Positions 1 through 8,462 of a stretch of 64,000 nucleotides of DNA are shown one piece after another. The notes below the pieces were generated by a model. That model ran no database searches. It was not told where the DNA came from and was given only the letters and a program-made list of their open reading frames with translations. Source of the stretch: Mycoplana rhizolycopersici (GTDB taxonomy: Bacteria; Pseudomonadota; Alphaproteobacteria; Rhizobiales; Rhizobiaceae); contig NZ_JABXYK010000015.1 of NCBI RefSeq assembly GCF_013378445.1, positions 38,862 to 102,861 of the forward strand. The letters are read 5' to 3'. Numbering within the stretch: position 1 is the first letter of the stretch; each line of letters starts with the position of its first letter. A program made the translations under genes and the position numbers.

Positions 1-1
1 C

Positions 2-235
2 ATCGACCTGAGCGAGACGCAGATAGGTCAGTTCGCAGGCAATGCGCTGGAACTGCAAAGCCCCGACGGCCGTATACTGGCCCTCTCGACCACCGCGTTC
101 AACGCGCTTGACGCTGGCCAGCGGGCGGCAATCGAGGAGAGTGCCCGCCTGGTGGCGCTCGACATCCCGACCATCGAGCGGGCGGGCGGCTCCGTCCGCT
201 GCACGCTGGCCGGCATCCATCTGACGCCGCGCTAA
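2..235 (+). CDS. ctlX: C-terminal end of CtlX-like arginine deiminase-related amidinohydrolase (partial)
   Basis: The frame is open from the left edge and stops with TAA at 233-235. About 77 residues remain, including FAGNALEL near the start, ALSTTAF, and CTLAGIHL near the end. This arrangement (substrate-loop Asn, then the Cys of a C-x-L-A-x-I-H/F tail) resembles the C-terminus of the arginine deiminase-related CtlX family, which acts on citrulline or arginine-type guanidino/ureido groups. The convergent ureohydrolase and the amino-acid importer next door fit arginine or citrulline use. The N-terminal catalytic part lies outside the window, so the exact substrate cannot be judged. Confidence 0.6.
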   Translation: MDLSETQIGQFAGNALELQSPDGRILALSTTAFNALDAGQRAAIEESARLVALDIPTIERAGGSVRCTLAGIHLTPR

Positions 236-249
236 AGCCATGCAAAGGA

Positions 250-273
250 AAGGCCCGCCTCGCGGCGGGCCTT
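250..273. terminator. Bidirectional hairpin terminator between convergent genes
   Basis: AAGGCCCGCC, loop TCGC, GGCGGGCCTT forms a perfect 10-bp stem. It sits between the converging CtlX-like gene (+) and the ureohydrolase gene (-). On the minus strand it is followed by a TTTCCTTT run, so it probably ends the ureohydrolase operon, and it may also serve the plus-strand gene. Confidence 0.75.
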
Positions 274-293
274 GTCGTTGAGAGTGTTGTCGC

Positions 294-1256
294 TCAGGCT
301 GCCTGGCGTACGAGCACGCCGAGGGCGGTCGTGATCAACCGGGCGAAGGTCAGTGCACCGATGCCGTCGACATCACGCTCGGGCATGAACTCCACGAAGT
401 CCATCGCTGCGATACGGCCACGCGTGGCAGCACCCTTGATGAGATCGACTGCCTGATAGTAGCTGAGGCCACCCGGTGCGCGGCCGATGACGCCCGGGAT
501 GAGCGCCGGGTCGAGAGCATCGGCGTCGATGCAGATGATGATGTTGCTGCCTTGCGGGATGCGCTCAAGCACCGCATCGACACCGCCCTTGTGAAGGTCG
601 TAGGCGGGCACGAAATCTACACCCCAGGCAACCGCATCCTCATAGTCGCTGGTTGCGGCCGAGCCGATACCGCGGGCACCGACCTGGATGATCCGCTCGA
701 TATGCTGCATCTCGGAGGCGCGGCGCATGGTGGAGGACAGCCCGAGACGCTCGCCCATATGGACCTCGCGCCAGTCTATATGCGCATCGATCTGGAGGAT
801 GGTGAATTTTTCGCCGTTCGCGTGAGCACCAATCGCCTCGATCATCGGGATCGGGATGGAATCGTCGCCGCCGAGAAGCACAGGAACCGCGCCGCGCCGC
901 AGGAAGGTCGAGACCGCATCGGCGATCTTCTGCCTGTTGGCGGCACCGTCTGCCTCGTCGAAGGACAGGTTGCCGCAATCAACAGGCCGCAGCGCGGAGC
1001 TCGGGAAGACCGGTCCGCCGTGATCGAAATCATGCCGATCGACATTGGCAGTCAGCGATCCGGTCGCCTGTCGAAGGGCATCCGGTCCGTTGCGGCAATA
1101 GGCACCGACGGAGGCATAGGGCGTCGCGCAGGGCGCGCCGAGCAGGGCGACCGGCGCCGTTATTGTCTCGAAATCGTCGCAGGCTTCCAGCCCGAGAAAG
1201 GTCTTCGTTTCGGCCGCCGCGCCGAACAGCGCGCCGAGATCTGCCTTGTTGTCCAT
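294..1256 (-). CDS. Arginase/agmatinase-family ureohydrolase
   Basis: A 320-residue Mn-dependent ureohydrolase of the arginase/agmatinase/guanidinobutyrase fold, which hydrolyses a guanidino compound to urea plus an amine. Metal-site motifs are visible: GGDDS at residues 129-133, DAHID at 157-161 and DADALDP at 244-250. The first motif is normally GGDHS; here the metal-ligand His is Asp, which may mark a subfamily with a different metal site or substrate. It is the last gene of a minus-strand unit behind an amino-acid ABC importer, 59 bp after the permease stop. Arginine, agmatine or guanidinobutyrate are plausible substrates; the exact one is not determined here. Confidence 0.85.
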   Translation of the reverse strand: MDNKADLGALFGAAAETKTFLGLEACDDFETITAPVALLGAPCATPYASVGAYCRNGPDALRQATGSLTANVDRHDFDHGGPVFPSSALRPVDCGNLSFDEADGAANRQKIADAVSTFLRRGAVPVLLGGDDSIPIPMIEAIGAHANGEKFTILQIDAHIDWREVHMGERLGLSSTMRRASEMQHIERIIQVGARGIGSAATSDYEDAVAWGVDFVPAYDLHKGGVDAVLERIPQGSNIIICIDADALDPALIPGVIGRAPGGLSYYQAVDLIKGAATRGRIAAMDFVEFMPERDVDGIGALTFARLITTALGVLVRQAA

Positions 1257-1315
1257 GAACGTCTCCTTGGCCCGGGGCGAGTTCCGGGTCTCTCATGTGG
1301 GAATTTGGTGAAGGG

Positions 1316-2008
1316 TCAGCCGATGCGGCTTTCGAGATAGCCGGCCCACCGTTTCTGAACGAGCTGGAAGGCCGATACGAGCACGAAGGTCAGCGTGAGA
1401 TAGATGGCAGCCGCCGTCACATAGGGCTCGAACTGGATGTAGTAGTTCAGCGTGATATTGCGCGCGACACCCGTCACTTCCAGCAGTGTCACCGTGCTTG
1501 CCAGCGAAGTCGCATGCAGCATCATGATCATCTCGTTGCCGTAGAGCGGCAGTGAGCGGGTCAACATGGCCGGAATGAGAATGCGTCGCGCCTGCACGAG
1601 GCTGGACATGCCATAAGCCCGCGCCGCTTCGATCTCGCCGACCGGAACGTGGCGCAGACCGCCGGCGAAGATCTCGGTCGAATAGGCAGTCGTATTCAGC
1701 ACGAAGGCCGCGATGACGCAGACCATCGGGCTCGACAGCCAGGGCCACAGCACGCTTTCTCGCACCATGCCGAATTGGGCCAAGCCAAAATAGATGAGGA
1801 AGAGCTGGACGAGGAGCGGCGTGCCGCGGAAGACCAGTGTGTAAGCCATCACGGCATAGCGCAGGACGGCGTTCTCGCTGTTTCTCAGGAATGCGAGCGG
1901 GATAGCGAGGAAGAAGGAGATGCCGAGCGACGCGAAGGTCAGGATCAGCGTCAGCTTCGCGCCCTCGAGATAGCGCGGCAGGTTTTCTGCGATCACGTCC
2001 CAGTTCAT
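1316..2008 (-). CDS. Polar amino-acid ABC transporter permease (HisM/OccM type)
   Basis: Inner-membrane permease of 230 residues with about five hydrophobic segments and the usual His/Glu/Arg-type EAA loop (EIEAARAYGMSS). It pairs with the adjacent HisQ-type permease to form the channel of a type-I importer. I chose the ATG at 2008 because it overlaps the upstream permease stop as TCAT/ATGA, a typical coupled start; a longer open frame to 2221 is read-through into the upstream gene. It belongs to the unit ATPase, SBP, HisQ, HisM, ureohydrolase. Confidence 0.9.
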   Translation of the reverse strand: MNWDVIAENLPRYLEGAKLTLILTFASLGISFFLAIPLAFLRNSENAVLRYAVMAYTLVFRGTPLLVQLFLIYFGLAQFGMVRESVLWPWLSSPMVCVIAAFVLNTTAYSTEIFAGGLRHVPVGEIEAARAYGMSSLVQARRILIPAMLTRSLPLYGNEMIMMLHATSLASTVTLLEVTGVARNITLNYYIQFEPYVTAAAIYLTLTFVLVSAFQLVQKRWAGYLESRIG

Positions 2009-2694
2009 GACGAGACCTTTCTGACGCCGACGTCGAAGCGGCGCGCGACGAGCGTGAGCAGCAGCATGGAGACGACCGTCAAGGCCAGATAGAAACCCGC
2101 CGCGATGAGATAGAAGGTGAAGGGCATGGCAGTCGCTTCCGCCGCGCCCTTGGCGCGGAACATGACGTCCTGCAGGCCAATCAGCGAGACCAGTGCCGTG
2201 CCCTTCGCGAGCACCAGCCAATTGTTGGTGAAGCCTGGCAGCGCGAGCCGGACGAGCTGCGGCAGCATGATATGGGTGAACATTCGGCGGCGTGTCAGGC
2301 CATAGGCGATCGCCGCCTCAACCTGCCCGCGCGGTATGTTCTGCAACGCCGTCTTGAACGTCTCGGTCATATAGGCGCCGAAGATGACGCCGAGCGTCGC
2401 AATGCCGGCCACGAGCGGGGAGAATTCGATGCGGATATCCCAGCCCAGCGCATCGGCCCACTGGTTCAGTAGCGCCGGCAGGCTGTAGAAGACGAGCAGC
2501 ATGACGACGAGATCCGGAATGCCGCGCACCACGAAGGTGTACATACCCGCAATCGAGCGCAGCAAGGCGCTTGCCGAAAGCTTGGCAAAGGCTGCCGCGA
2601 GGCCGAGAAGGGTCGCCACCAGCAGCGACAAGAGGGCTACCAGCAGGGTCGTGGACCCTGCTGACAGAATTGCCGTGGCGTAGTCGGCGACCAT
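2005..2694 (-). CDS. Polar amino-acid ABC transporter permease (HisQ/OccQ type)
   Basis: A 229-residue membrane protein with N-terminal hydrophobic segments, a VVRGIPDLV stretch and the EAA loop (QVEAAIAYGLTRR) that contacts the ATPase. It is the first of two paired permeases and follows the binding protein by only 5 bases. Its stop overlaps the next permease start. The family imports His, Arg, Lys, ornithine or opines; the ureohydrolase and CtlX neighbours favour an arginine-like substrate. Confidence 0.9.
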   Translation of the reverse strand: MVADYATAILSAGSTTLLVALLSLLVATLLGLAAAFAKLSASALLRSIAGMYTFVVRGIPDLVVMLLVFYSLPALLNQWADALGWDIRIEFSPLVAGIATLGVIFGAYMTETFKTALQNIPRGQVEAAIAYGLTRRRMFTHIMLPQLVRLALPGFTNNWLVLAKGTALVSLIGLQDVMFRAKGAAEATAMPFTFYLIAAGFYLALTVVSMLLLTLVARRFDVGVRKVSS

Positions 2695-2699
2695 CCGCT

Positions 2700-3464
2700 T
2701 TATTCGCCGAAGTACTTGGCGTTGAGCGCGTCGAGCTTGCCGCTTTCGCGGACCGCCGCCAGGCCCTTGTTGATCTCCTCGACAAGGGCTGTGTTCTTTT
2801 TGTTGATCGCGATGGCGACACCCTCGCCGAATTCCTTGGCGTCCTTGCCGGTCAGTTGCGGGCCGACGAGCTCGAAATCGCTGCCGGCATCGCTCTTCAG
2901 GAAGCTGTGAATGATCTGGGCCTGATAACTGATGTGCAGGTCGGCACGGCCGGCCGTCAGCTCGAGATAGGGCGCGCTGCCGCTGTCATAGCGCTTGATG
3001 GTTGCCTGCGGAAAATGGGCCGTGACATAGGCGTCCATCGGCGTGCCGGTCTGCACCGCGATGATCTTGCCAGCCAGGCCTTCCGGCGTCACGTCGAGCG
3101 CTGCGCCCTTCTTGGCGACGAAGCGAAAGGTTGGATGGCTGTAGACATCGCTGAAGGCGATGACCTGGCGGCGCTTGTCGGTGACGGTCAGCTGCGAGAT
3201 CAGCGCATCGTACTTGCCGTCGATCAGGCCGGGGATCATGCCGTCCCAGGCGGCGTTGAAAATATCGCAATCGAGCTTGGCGGCTTCACAGATCGCCTCC
3301 ATCAGCTCGATGTCATAGCCGACGACCTTGCCGCTGGCGTCGACGGATTCGAAGGGGGGGAATGTCGCGTCGGTGGCGATCTTGAGCTGTTCGGCATTGG
3401 CCGGGCTCAGCATCGTGCCCGCGGAAATCAGGGCGGCAAAAAGGGAAATGGCTGGCAGTCGCAT
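2700..3464 (-). CDS. Periplasmic amino-acid-binding protein of ABC importer
   Basis: A 254-residue solute-binding protein of family 3. A signal peptide of about 24 residues ends in SPANA. The mature start (LKIATDATFPPFESVD) is the classical family signature, and the Arg/Asp region around DALISQLTVTDKRR would contact the ligand amino and carboxyl groups. An AGGAG ribosome site precedes the ATG. It sits between the ATPase and the two permeases. The ligand is inferred to be a cationic amino acid or opine from gene context only. Confidence 0.9.
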   Translation of the reverse strand: MRLPAISLFAALISAGTMLSPANAEQLKIATDATFPPFESVDASGKVVGYDIELMEAICEAAKLDCDIFNAAWDGMIPGLIDGKYDALISQLTVTDKRRQVIAFSDVYSHPTFRFVAKKGAALDVTPEGLAGKIIAVQTGTPMDAYVTAHFPQATIKRYDSGSAPYLELTAGRADLHISYQAQIIHSFLKSDAGSDFELVGPQLTGKDAKEFGEGVAIAINKKNTALVEEINKGLAAVRESGKLDALNAKYFGE

Positions 3465-3541
3465 GGTGGCTCCTCTGGAGTTGTTTGTTGTTGTGCCGAG
3501 ATTGAAAAGGTGAAGACGGAACGGAAGGCCTGGGCCGGCGG

Positions 3542-4312
3542 CTAATGCTTGAGCCGCCCGGCGAGGAATTGCTGCAATCGCGGGCTCTTCGCATCGGTGA
3601 AGACCGCCTCCGGCGCTCCCTCCTCCTCGACGCGGCCTTCGTGAAGAAACAGCACCCTGCTCGATGCATGACGCGCGAACCCCATCTCGTGGGTCACGAC
3701 GACCATCGTGCGGCCCTCTTCGGCGAGCGCCTGCATGACCTTGAGCACCTCGCTGACAAGTTCCGGGTCGAGCGCCGATGTCGGTTCGTCGAACAGCATG
3801 ACGTCAGGGTTCATGCTGAGCGCGCGGGCGATCGCAACACGCTGCTGCTGGCCCCCGGAAAGATGCGCCGGGTATTTGTCGAGGACGGACTGGCCGAGGC
3901 CCACCTTCGAGAGATTGGCCTTGGCGCGCTCCACCGCTTCGCTTCTCGCAAGGCCGAGCACGCTCATCGGCGCCTCCATGACATTGGAGAGCACGCTCAT
4001 ATGCGACCAGAGACAGAAGTTCTGGAAAACCATTGCGAGCTTCGAGCGAACCCGGCGAAGCTGCTTCCGGTCCGTCGGCCGCAACGTGCCGTCGCGGTCC
4101 TTCGCCGTGGCAAGTACCTCTCCGTCGATCGCGATCGTGCCGGCACTCGGGCGCTCAAGGAAATTGATGCACCGGAGAAAAGTGCTCTTGCCCGAACCGC
4201 TCGCCCCAATCACGCTGATCACGTCACCGGCATTGGCGCTCAGGGATACGCCCTTCAGAACTTCATGGCCGCCATACGACTTGTGAACGTCCGTGGCGGC
4301 AAGCTTCGGCAT
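3542..4312 (-). CDS. Amino-acid ABC transporter ATPase (HisP/OccP type)
   Basis: A 256-residue ATP-binding subunit with Walker [10 protein letters not shown] (residues 36-44), signature LSGGQQQR (151-158) and Walker B VMLFDEP (171-177). The LWSHM segment after the Q-loop and VMEAP are typical of HisP, OccP and NocP proteins. It is the first structural gene of the importer, downstream of the LysR gene on the same strand. The start is ambiguous: the ATG at 4312 gives the usual family length, while a GTG at 4324 would add four residues. Confidence 0.88.
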   Translation of the reverse strand: MPKLAATDVHKSYGGHEVLKGVSLSANAGDVISVIGASGSGKSTFLRCINFLERPSAGTIAIDGEVLATAKDRDGTLRPTDRKQLRRVRSKLAMVFQNFCLWSHMSVLSNVMEAPMSVLGLARSEAVERAKANLSKVGLGQSVLDKYPAHLSGGQQQRVAIARALSMNPDVMLFDEPTSALDPELVSEVLKVMQALAEEGRTMVVVTHEMGFARHASSRVLFLHEGRVEEEGAPEAVFTDAKSPRLQQFLAGRLKH

Positions 4313-4368
4313 CAGTTTTCCCACTCGCGGCCTCGCGCATCTGCATAATTATTTTGCTATCTAGCCGC

Positions 4369-4407
4369 ATGGCGTAAATTTACACAATTGATGAATCCTC
4401 ACGCCAT
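4369..4407. promoter_or_regulatory. Candidate LysR operator/promoter region
   Basis: The 195-bp gap between the LysR gene and the importer ATPase contains inverted arms ATGGCGT (4369-4375) and ACGCCAT (4401-4407), and a perfect palindrome GTAAATTTAC (4374-4383). LysR regulators usually bind interrupted dyads in such spacers. That the adjacent regulator uses these arms is inference. Confidence 0.35.
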
Positions 4408-4507
4408 TGATGACGCAATATCATCTATTTCAGCCAATTGCCGCCGGGACTTCCGCATTTTCCCACGGAATATATGAAATATACTCAACGGTCTGAAATC
4501 GCTCCGT

Positions 4508-5428
4508 TTACGGGAGTGTCTCCAGGGCAATGTCGCGACCGAAAGAGGTCAACAGCCAACGCAGGAAGAGACGAGCCCCGGCGCGGTGAATGCTCGCCGT
4601 GTTGCACACCACATGCCAGCCGCCAAAGGCATCGATCGAAAACGGGAAGGGCTTGATGAGGATGCCGCGTTTGAAATCGCCGCCTGAGAGCGTGTCGCTT
4701 ACGAGCGCAACACCAGTCCCATGCACGGCGAGATCGATCGCCATGCCCAGATCGCTGCAATAGAGGTGGCGCGCCTCTTGGTCGGCGCCCGGCGCCCCCG
4801 CCTCGAAGAACCACCGCCGCCATTCCGACCCGTCATCCCAGTGAAGCAGGGTCACGCGGTGGAGATCGGAAGGGTGGTTGAGACCGCCGCCGATGCTGTC
4901 GAAGAGGATGGGGCTGCAGACGGGAGTGATGTTCACATGCGAGAGAAGCGTCGACCAGCGATCCGCCCATCCGCCCGCGCCAAAGGAGATGCCGACATCG
5001 ATATCGCTCAGTTCGTGCACCCGCTGGTTTTCGACGAGCCGGATGTGGCATTCGATCGCCGGGTGGTCGTGGCAGAACTCGTGGATGTTCTTCGCAAGCC
5101 AAGTGTTGGCGAACATGGGCGGGCAGGCAATATCGAGCCGCCCTTGCACTTGCCCAGCGTCCGACAGGCGAAGGGCCGCGCCAAGAATATCCTGCATGGC
5201 GGCCGAAACCGCCTTGGCAAAAATCCGTCCCGCATCGCTGAGCACGACGCTGCGCCCCGATTTTTCGAACAGACTGCAGCCTAGCGCCTCTTCTAGTCGG
5301 CGGATTTGGTGGCTTACAGCACTGTCCGTGAGAGCGAGTTCGGCAGCAGCTCTCGTAAAGCTCTGGTGGCGCGCAGCGGCTTCGAATGTCCTCAACGTTG
5401 GTAGCGGAAGATTGCGCAGACTGTTCAA
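4508..5428 (-). CDS. LysR-family regulator (GcvA-like)
   Basis: About 306 residues: an N-terminal winged helix (LPTLRTFEAAARHQSFTRAA, then AVSHQIRRLE) followed by a PBP2-type effector domain. The LHWDDG stretch and overall pattern resemble GcvA/AmpR-like LysR proteins. There is no ATG at the N-terminus. Two consecutive TTG codons are available (5431 and 5428); the second lies 5 bases after a GAGGAG ribosome site and is preferred. It lies upstream of, and in the same direction as, the amino-acid importer operon and is the likely regulator of that operon. Confidence 0.85.
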   Translation of the reverse strand: MNSLRNLPLPTLRTFEAAARHQSFTRAAAELALTDSAVSHQIRRLEEALGCSLFEKSGRSVVLSDAGRIFAKAVSAAMQDILGAALRLSDAGQVQGRLDIACPPMFANTWLAKNIHEFCHDHPAIECHIRLVENQRVHELSDIDVGISFGAGGWADRWSTLLSHVNITPVCSPILFDSIGGGLNHPSDLHRVTLLHWDDGSEWRRWFFEAGAPGADQEARHLYCSDLGMAIDLAVHGTGVALVSDTLSGGDFKRGILIKPFPFSIDAFGGWHVVCNTASIHRAGARLFLRWLLTSFGRDIALETLP

Positions 5429-5431
5429 CAA

Positions 5432-6136
5432 TGCTCCTCAGAATTACAAACCGACCAGCTTTTTTGCGCCACCATGAAACGTCCGCGGCTTGCTGGAGAC
5501 CTTTTGGTTAGGTTATGCGGCCCTGGCTGGCGCGTCCAGCATGGTGTGCTACTGCTTCCCAGTTTCGGCGTGCAAGACCGTTCCGGCAGGCTCCATAAAA
5601 TCGTCGATGGTTATGGTTGCCCCCCATCAATGACCATATCCGCGAGCTGATGAAAACTGCATCGGAGAGTTCGCACTTACATGGAGCGGTTTTCCCGCAT
5701 CTTTCGGAAGGCGCCATGGATCGCGCGCTACCGTGTGATACGGCAATCCGATGCCACGGCTGTCACTGCATGATCTCTGATCGACGCGTGGGTCACTTGA
5801 TCACCGCCTGACAAAGTGACAACACCTATGTGCGGCCTGCACCTGCGGGCTTCGATGTACACGACAAGGTCCTCGATGCTGAACAGTGGGTTGGCAACAA
5901 GCCAGCCGTTCCGACTGGAGCGGTCGTGCAAATATGCCCTCTTACATCCGTACTGTAACCGTCGGCTCCGATATCGCACCGGATCTACTGGCCTTTCACT
6001 TGCATGATAGCGCGCGCGGGCTGCCGGATCGCCCCGGATACCACCGAGGTGAGTTTCACCCAGCCTGAAAACACTTCCAAACGAGGAACTTCCGCACGGA
6101 AATGCAGGAGGCCGGCTTTCGACCAGCCCCGGGATG
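5432..6136. other. 700-bp gap without a supported gene
   Basis: Between the LysR gene and the SDR gene no reading frame looks like a recognisable protein. A 149-codon minus-strand frame (5728-6177) overlaps the SDR end and has a composition typical of shadow frames. A short minus-strand stretch near 5600-5640 reads DMVIDGG then, after a frame change, TITIDDF, vaguely like the tail of a decayed dehydrogenase. I treat the gap as non-coding or decayed sequence. Confidence 0.4.
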
Positions 6137-6925
6137 TTACCAGCAGCAGAAGCCGCCATCGACCAGAAGGTCGACACCCGTCACGAAACTTGCAGCGTCC
6201 GACAGCAGGAAGACGGCGGGACCGACCATTTCGTTGACGTCCGCCATCCGCTGCATCGGCGTCTGTTCTTCAAAGAGTTTTGTCTGATGCACCATTTCCG
6301 GCCGCGTGTTCATCGGCGTCGCCGTATAGCCTGGGCTGATCGTGTTCACGCGGATGCCGCGTCCGACCCACTCCATCGCCATGGACTTCGTCATGTGGAT
6401 AACGCCGGCCTTGGAGGCGTTGTAGTGGCACTGGTTGAGGCCACGGTTGACTATGACGCCGGACATGGAGGCGATGTTGACGATCGAGCCGCGGCCGTTT
6501 TTCAACATGACGCGCGCTTCCGCCTGGCAGGAGAGAAAGACACCTTTCAGATTGATGTCCATCATCGTCTGGAATTGGCTTTCCTCCATTTCCTCCGCCG
6601 GATTGGCATTGGCGATGCCAGCCGCATTGACAGCGAGCGTGAGGGGGCCGAGTTCCTTTTCGGTGTGCAGGACGGCGTCGGTCAGCGCCGCACCGCTGGT
6701 CACATCGGCGGCGATCTGGATGCTCCGGCGCCCGGCGCGTGCGATGAAATCGGCCGTATGGGCAAGACCGTCATCGCTGCGACGGTCAAGCAGCGCGACG
6801 TCTGCGCCGCATTGGGCAAGGCCGATCGCGATGCGCTGGCCGATGCCACTGCCGGCGCCCGTGACGAAGGCGACGTTTCCCGAGAGATCAAACAATTTCG
6901 GCGCGTTGAGTGAGATTTCTGACAT
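6137..6925 (-). CDS. SDR-family polyol/sugar dehydrogenase
   Basis: A 262-residue classical short-chain dehydrogenase: NAD(P)-binding TGAGSGIG (about residues 22-29), NAAGIA, and catalytic Ser in NIASMSG with YNASK (Tyr and Lys). The C-terminus VDGGFCCW is the type seen in sugar-alcohol dehydrogenases. It is the last gene of the minus-strand importer operon, 17 bp after the ATPase, so it probably oxidises the imported polyol or reduces the imported sugar. The substrate is unknown; tetritols, pentitols and branched sugars are candidates. Confidence 0.88.
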   Translation of the reverse strand: MSEISLNAPKLFDLSGNVAFVTGAGSGIGQRIAIGLAQCGADVALLDRRSDDGLAHTADFIARAGRRSIQIAADVTSGAALTDAVLHTEKELGPLTLAVNAAGIANANPAEEMEESQFQTMMDINLKGVFLSCQAEARVMLKNGRGSIVNIASMSGVIVNRGLNQCHYNASKAGVIHMTKSMAMEWVGRGIRVNTISPGYTATPMNTRPEMVHQTKLFEEQTPMQRMADVNEMVGPAVFLLSDAASFVTGVDLLVDGGFCCW

Positions 6926-6942
6926 GCTGGTTCATTCCCTGT

Positions 6943-8430
6943 TCAAATGGTCGCCAGTTCCATGACCGAGACGTCGTTCGCGTCCTCGCGGTTCAAGATG
7001 CCGGCCTGTTTGCCCTGTGCCATGACCATGATGCGGCTGGAGACGCCAAGAACCTCCTCGAGGTCCGAACTGACCACAACGACCGCAACGCCTTCGCGCG
7101 CGAGATCCATGATGAGATCGTAGATCGACGAACGGGCGCCGACATCGATGCCGCGCGTCGGTTCGTCCAGCACCACCACCTTGGGCTTGCGCGCCAGCCA
7201 CTTGGCAAGCACGACCTTCTGCTGGTTGCCGCCGGAGAGCTCGCCGGCGTTCTGCTCGCCGCGCCCCTTCACGCCGAATCGCTTGATGTACTCCTCGGCA
7301 AACTCGCGGATGCGGCGCGAGGAAAGCCAGCCATTGTGGGCGACCCCGCCGAGATTGGCGTATCCGATGTTCTCGGCGATCGAATGGTCGAGCACGACAC
7401 CCTGGAGCTTGCGATCTTCAGGCACGAGCACGATGCCATTGCGGATCGCATCGATAGGTGCACGTGGCGTGACGGGCCTGCCGTGCAAAAGGACCTCACC
7501 GCTGGCGATGGGATCGGCGCCGGTGATGGCGCGCACAAGCTCGGTGCGGCCGGCCCCCATGAGGCCGGCGATGCCAAAGACTTCGCCCTTGCGGACGGAA
7601 AAACTGATGTCGCGAAAGGCTTTCGACGGCGAGCAAAGATTGCGCACCTCCAGCGTCACCTCATCTGTTGGGACAGGAAGCGTGGGGAACATGCGTTCGA
7701 GCGAGCGACCGACCATCGACTCCACGATGGTACGGATCGGTACGTCGCCACTGTCGAATTCCTGTACCTTGGCGCCATCGCGCATGACGACGATGCGATC
7801 CGTGATCTGGCGGATCTCTTCGAGCCGGTGCGAAATGTAGATGATGCCGACGCCTTCGGACTTCAGCCGCTCGATCTGCCGGAAAAGGAGCTGAGTTTCC
7901 TCGCCGCCAAGCGCGGCCGTCGGCTCGTCGAGGATGAGAAGGCGTGCGTTCAGCGTCAGCGCCTTGGCGATTTCGATGAGTTGCTGCTTGCCGGTCGAAA
8001 GCCCCTCGACGAGGCGATCGGGCGAAACGTCGAGGCCGAGGCGCCGCAGGCCGATGTGCGCACGATCCTCCATCACCTTGCGATCGAGACGGCCGGACTT
8101 CATCGGGTAGCGACCGACGAAGATGTTCTCCGCGATCGAGAGTTTTGGCAGCAGCTTCAGTTCCTGATGGATCATGCCGACACCCTCGTCGATCGCGGCG
8201 CGAGGGTTGGCAGGAGCGTAGGGCCTGCCGAGCCAGGTCATGTCGCCCGCGGAGGGCTGGACGGTGCCGGAAATGATGTTCGACAGGGTCGATTTTCCGG
8301 CACCGTTTTCACCGAGCAGCGCCACGACTTCTCCCGGATAGATGTCGAGGTCGACACCGTGGAGCACCTTGATCGGACCGTAGGATTTCTCGATACCACG
8401 GAGCGACAGGATGGGAGAGCGGTTCGTCAT
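6943..8430 (-). CDS. Sugar ABC transporter ATPase, tandem-domain RbsA type
   Basis: About 495 residues with two fused nucleotide-binding domains. Domain 1 has Walker [10 protein letters not shown] (40-48), signature LSTGKQQ (144-150) and Walker B LLILDEP (164-170). Domain 2 has a degenerate Walker A (GLMGAGRTEL), signature LSGGNQQK and VVVLDEPTRGID, as usual for RbsA/XylG/MglA. The ATG at 8430 sits 32 bp after the binding-protein stop and gives the normal N-terminus; an upstream in-frame extension to 8502 is unlikely. It energises the importer encoded by the flanking genes. Confidence 0.9.
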   Translation of the reverse strand: MTNRSPILSLRGIEKSYGPIKVLHGVDLDIYPGEVVALLGENGAGKSTLSNIISGTVQPSAGDMTWLGRPYAPANPRAAIDEGVGMIHQELKLLPKLSIAENIFVGRYPMKSGRLDRKVMEDRAHIGLRRLGLDVSPDRLVEGLSTGKQQLIEIAKALTLNARLLILDEPTAALGGEETQLLFRQIERLKSEGVGIIYISHRLEEIRQITDRIVVMRDGAKVQEFDSGDVPIRTIVESMVGRSLERMFPTLPVPTDEVTLEVRNLCSPSKAFRDISFSVRKGEVFGIAGLMGAGRTELVRAITGADPIASGEVLLHGRPVTPRAPIDAIRNGIVLVPEDRKLQGVVLDHSIAENIGYANLGGVAHNGWLSSRRIREFAEEYIKRFGVKGRGEQNAGELSGGNQQKVVLAKWLARKPKVVVLDEPTRGIDVGARSSIYDLIMDLAREGVAVVVVSSDLEEVLGVSSRIMVMAQGKQAGILNREDANDVSVMELATI

Positions 8431-8462
8431 GGCGCTGCTGCCTTTTCTGCTATCGGCCCGAT

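Noticed and set aside
552..1340. Long plus-strand open frame of 262 codons
   Set aside because: It is antisense to the ureohydrolase, has no family resemblance, and its composition is that of a shadow frame.
2642..2661. Palindrome AGCAGGGTC-GT-GGACCCTGCT
   Set aside because: It lies inside the coding region of the HisQ-type permease and needs no further explanation.
5728..6177. 149-codon minus-strand frame in the gap after LysR
   Set aside because: No ribosome site, overlaps the SDR end, and no recognisable motif.
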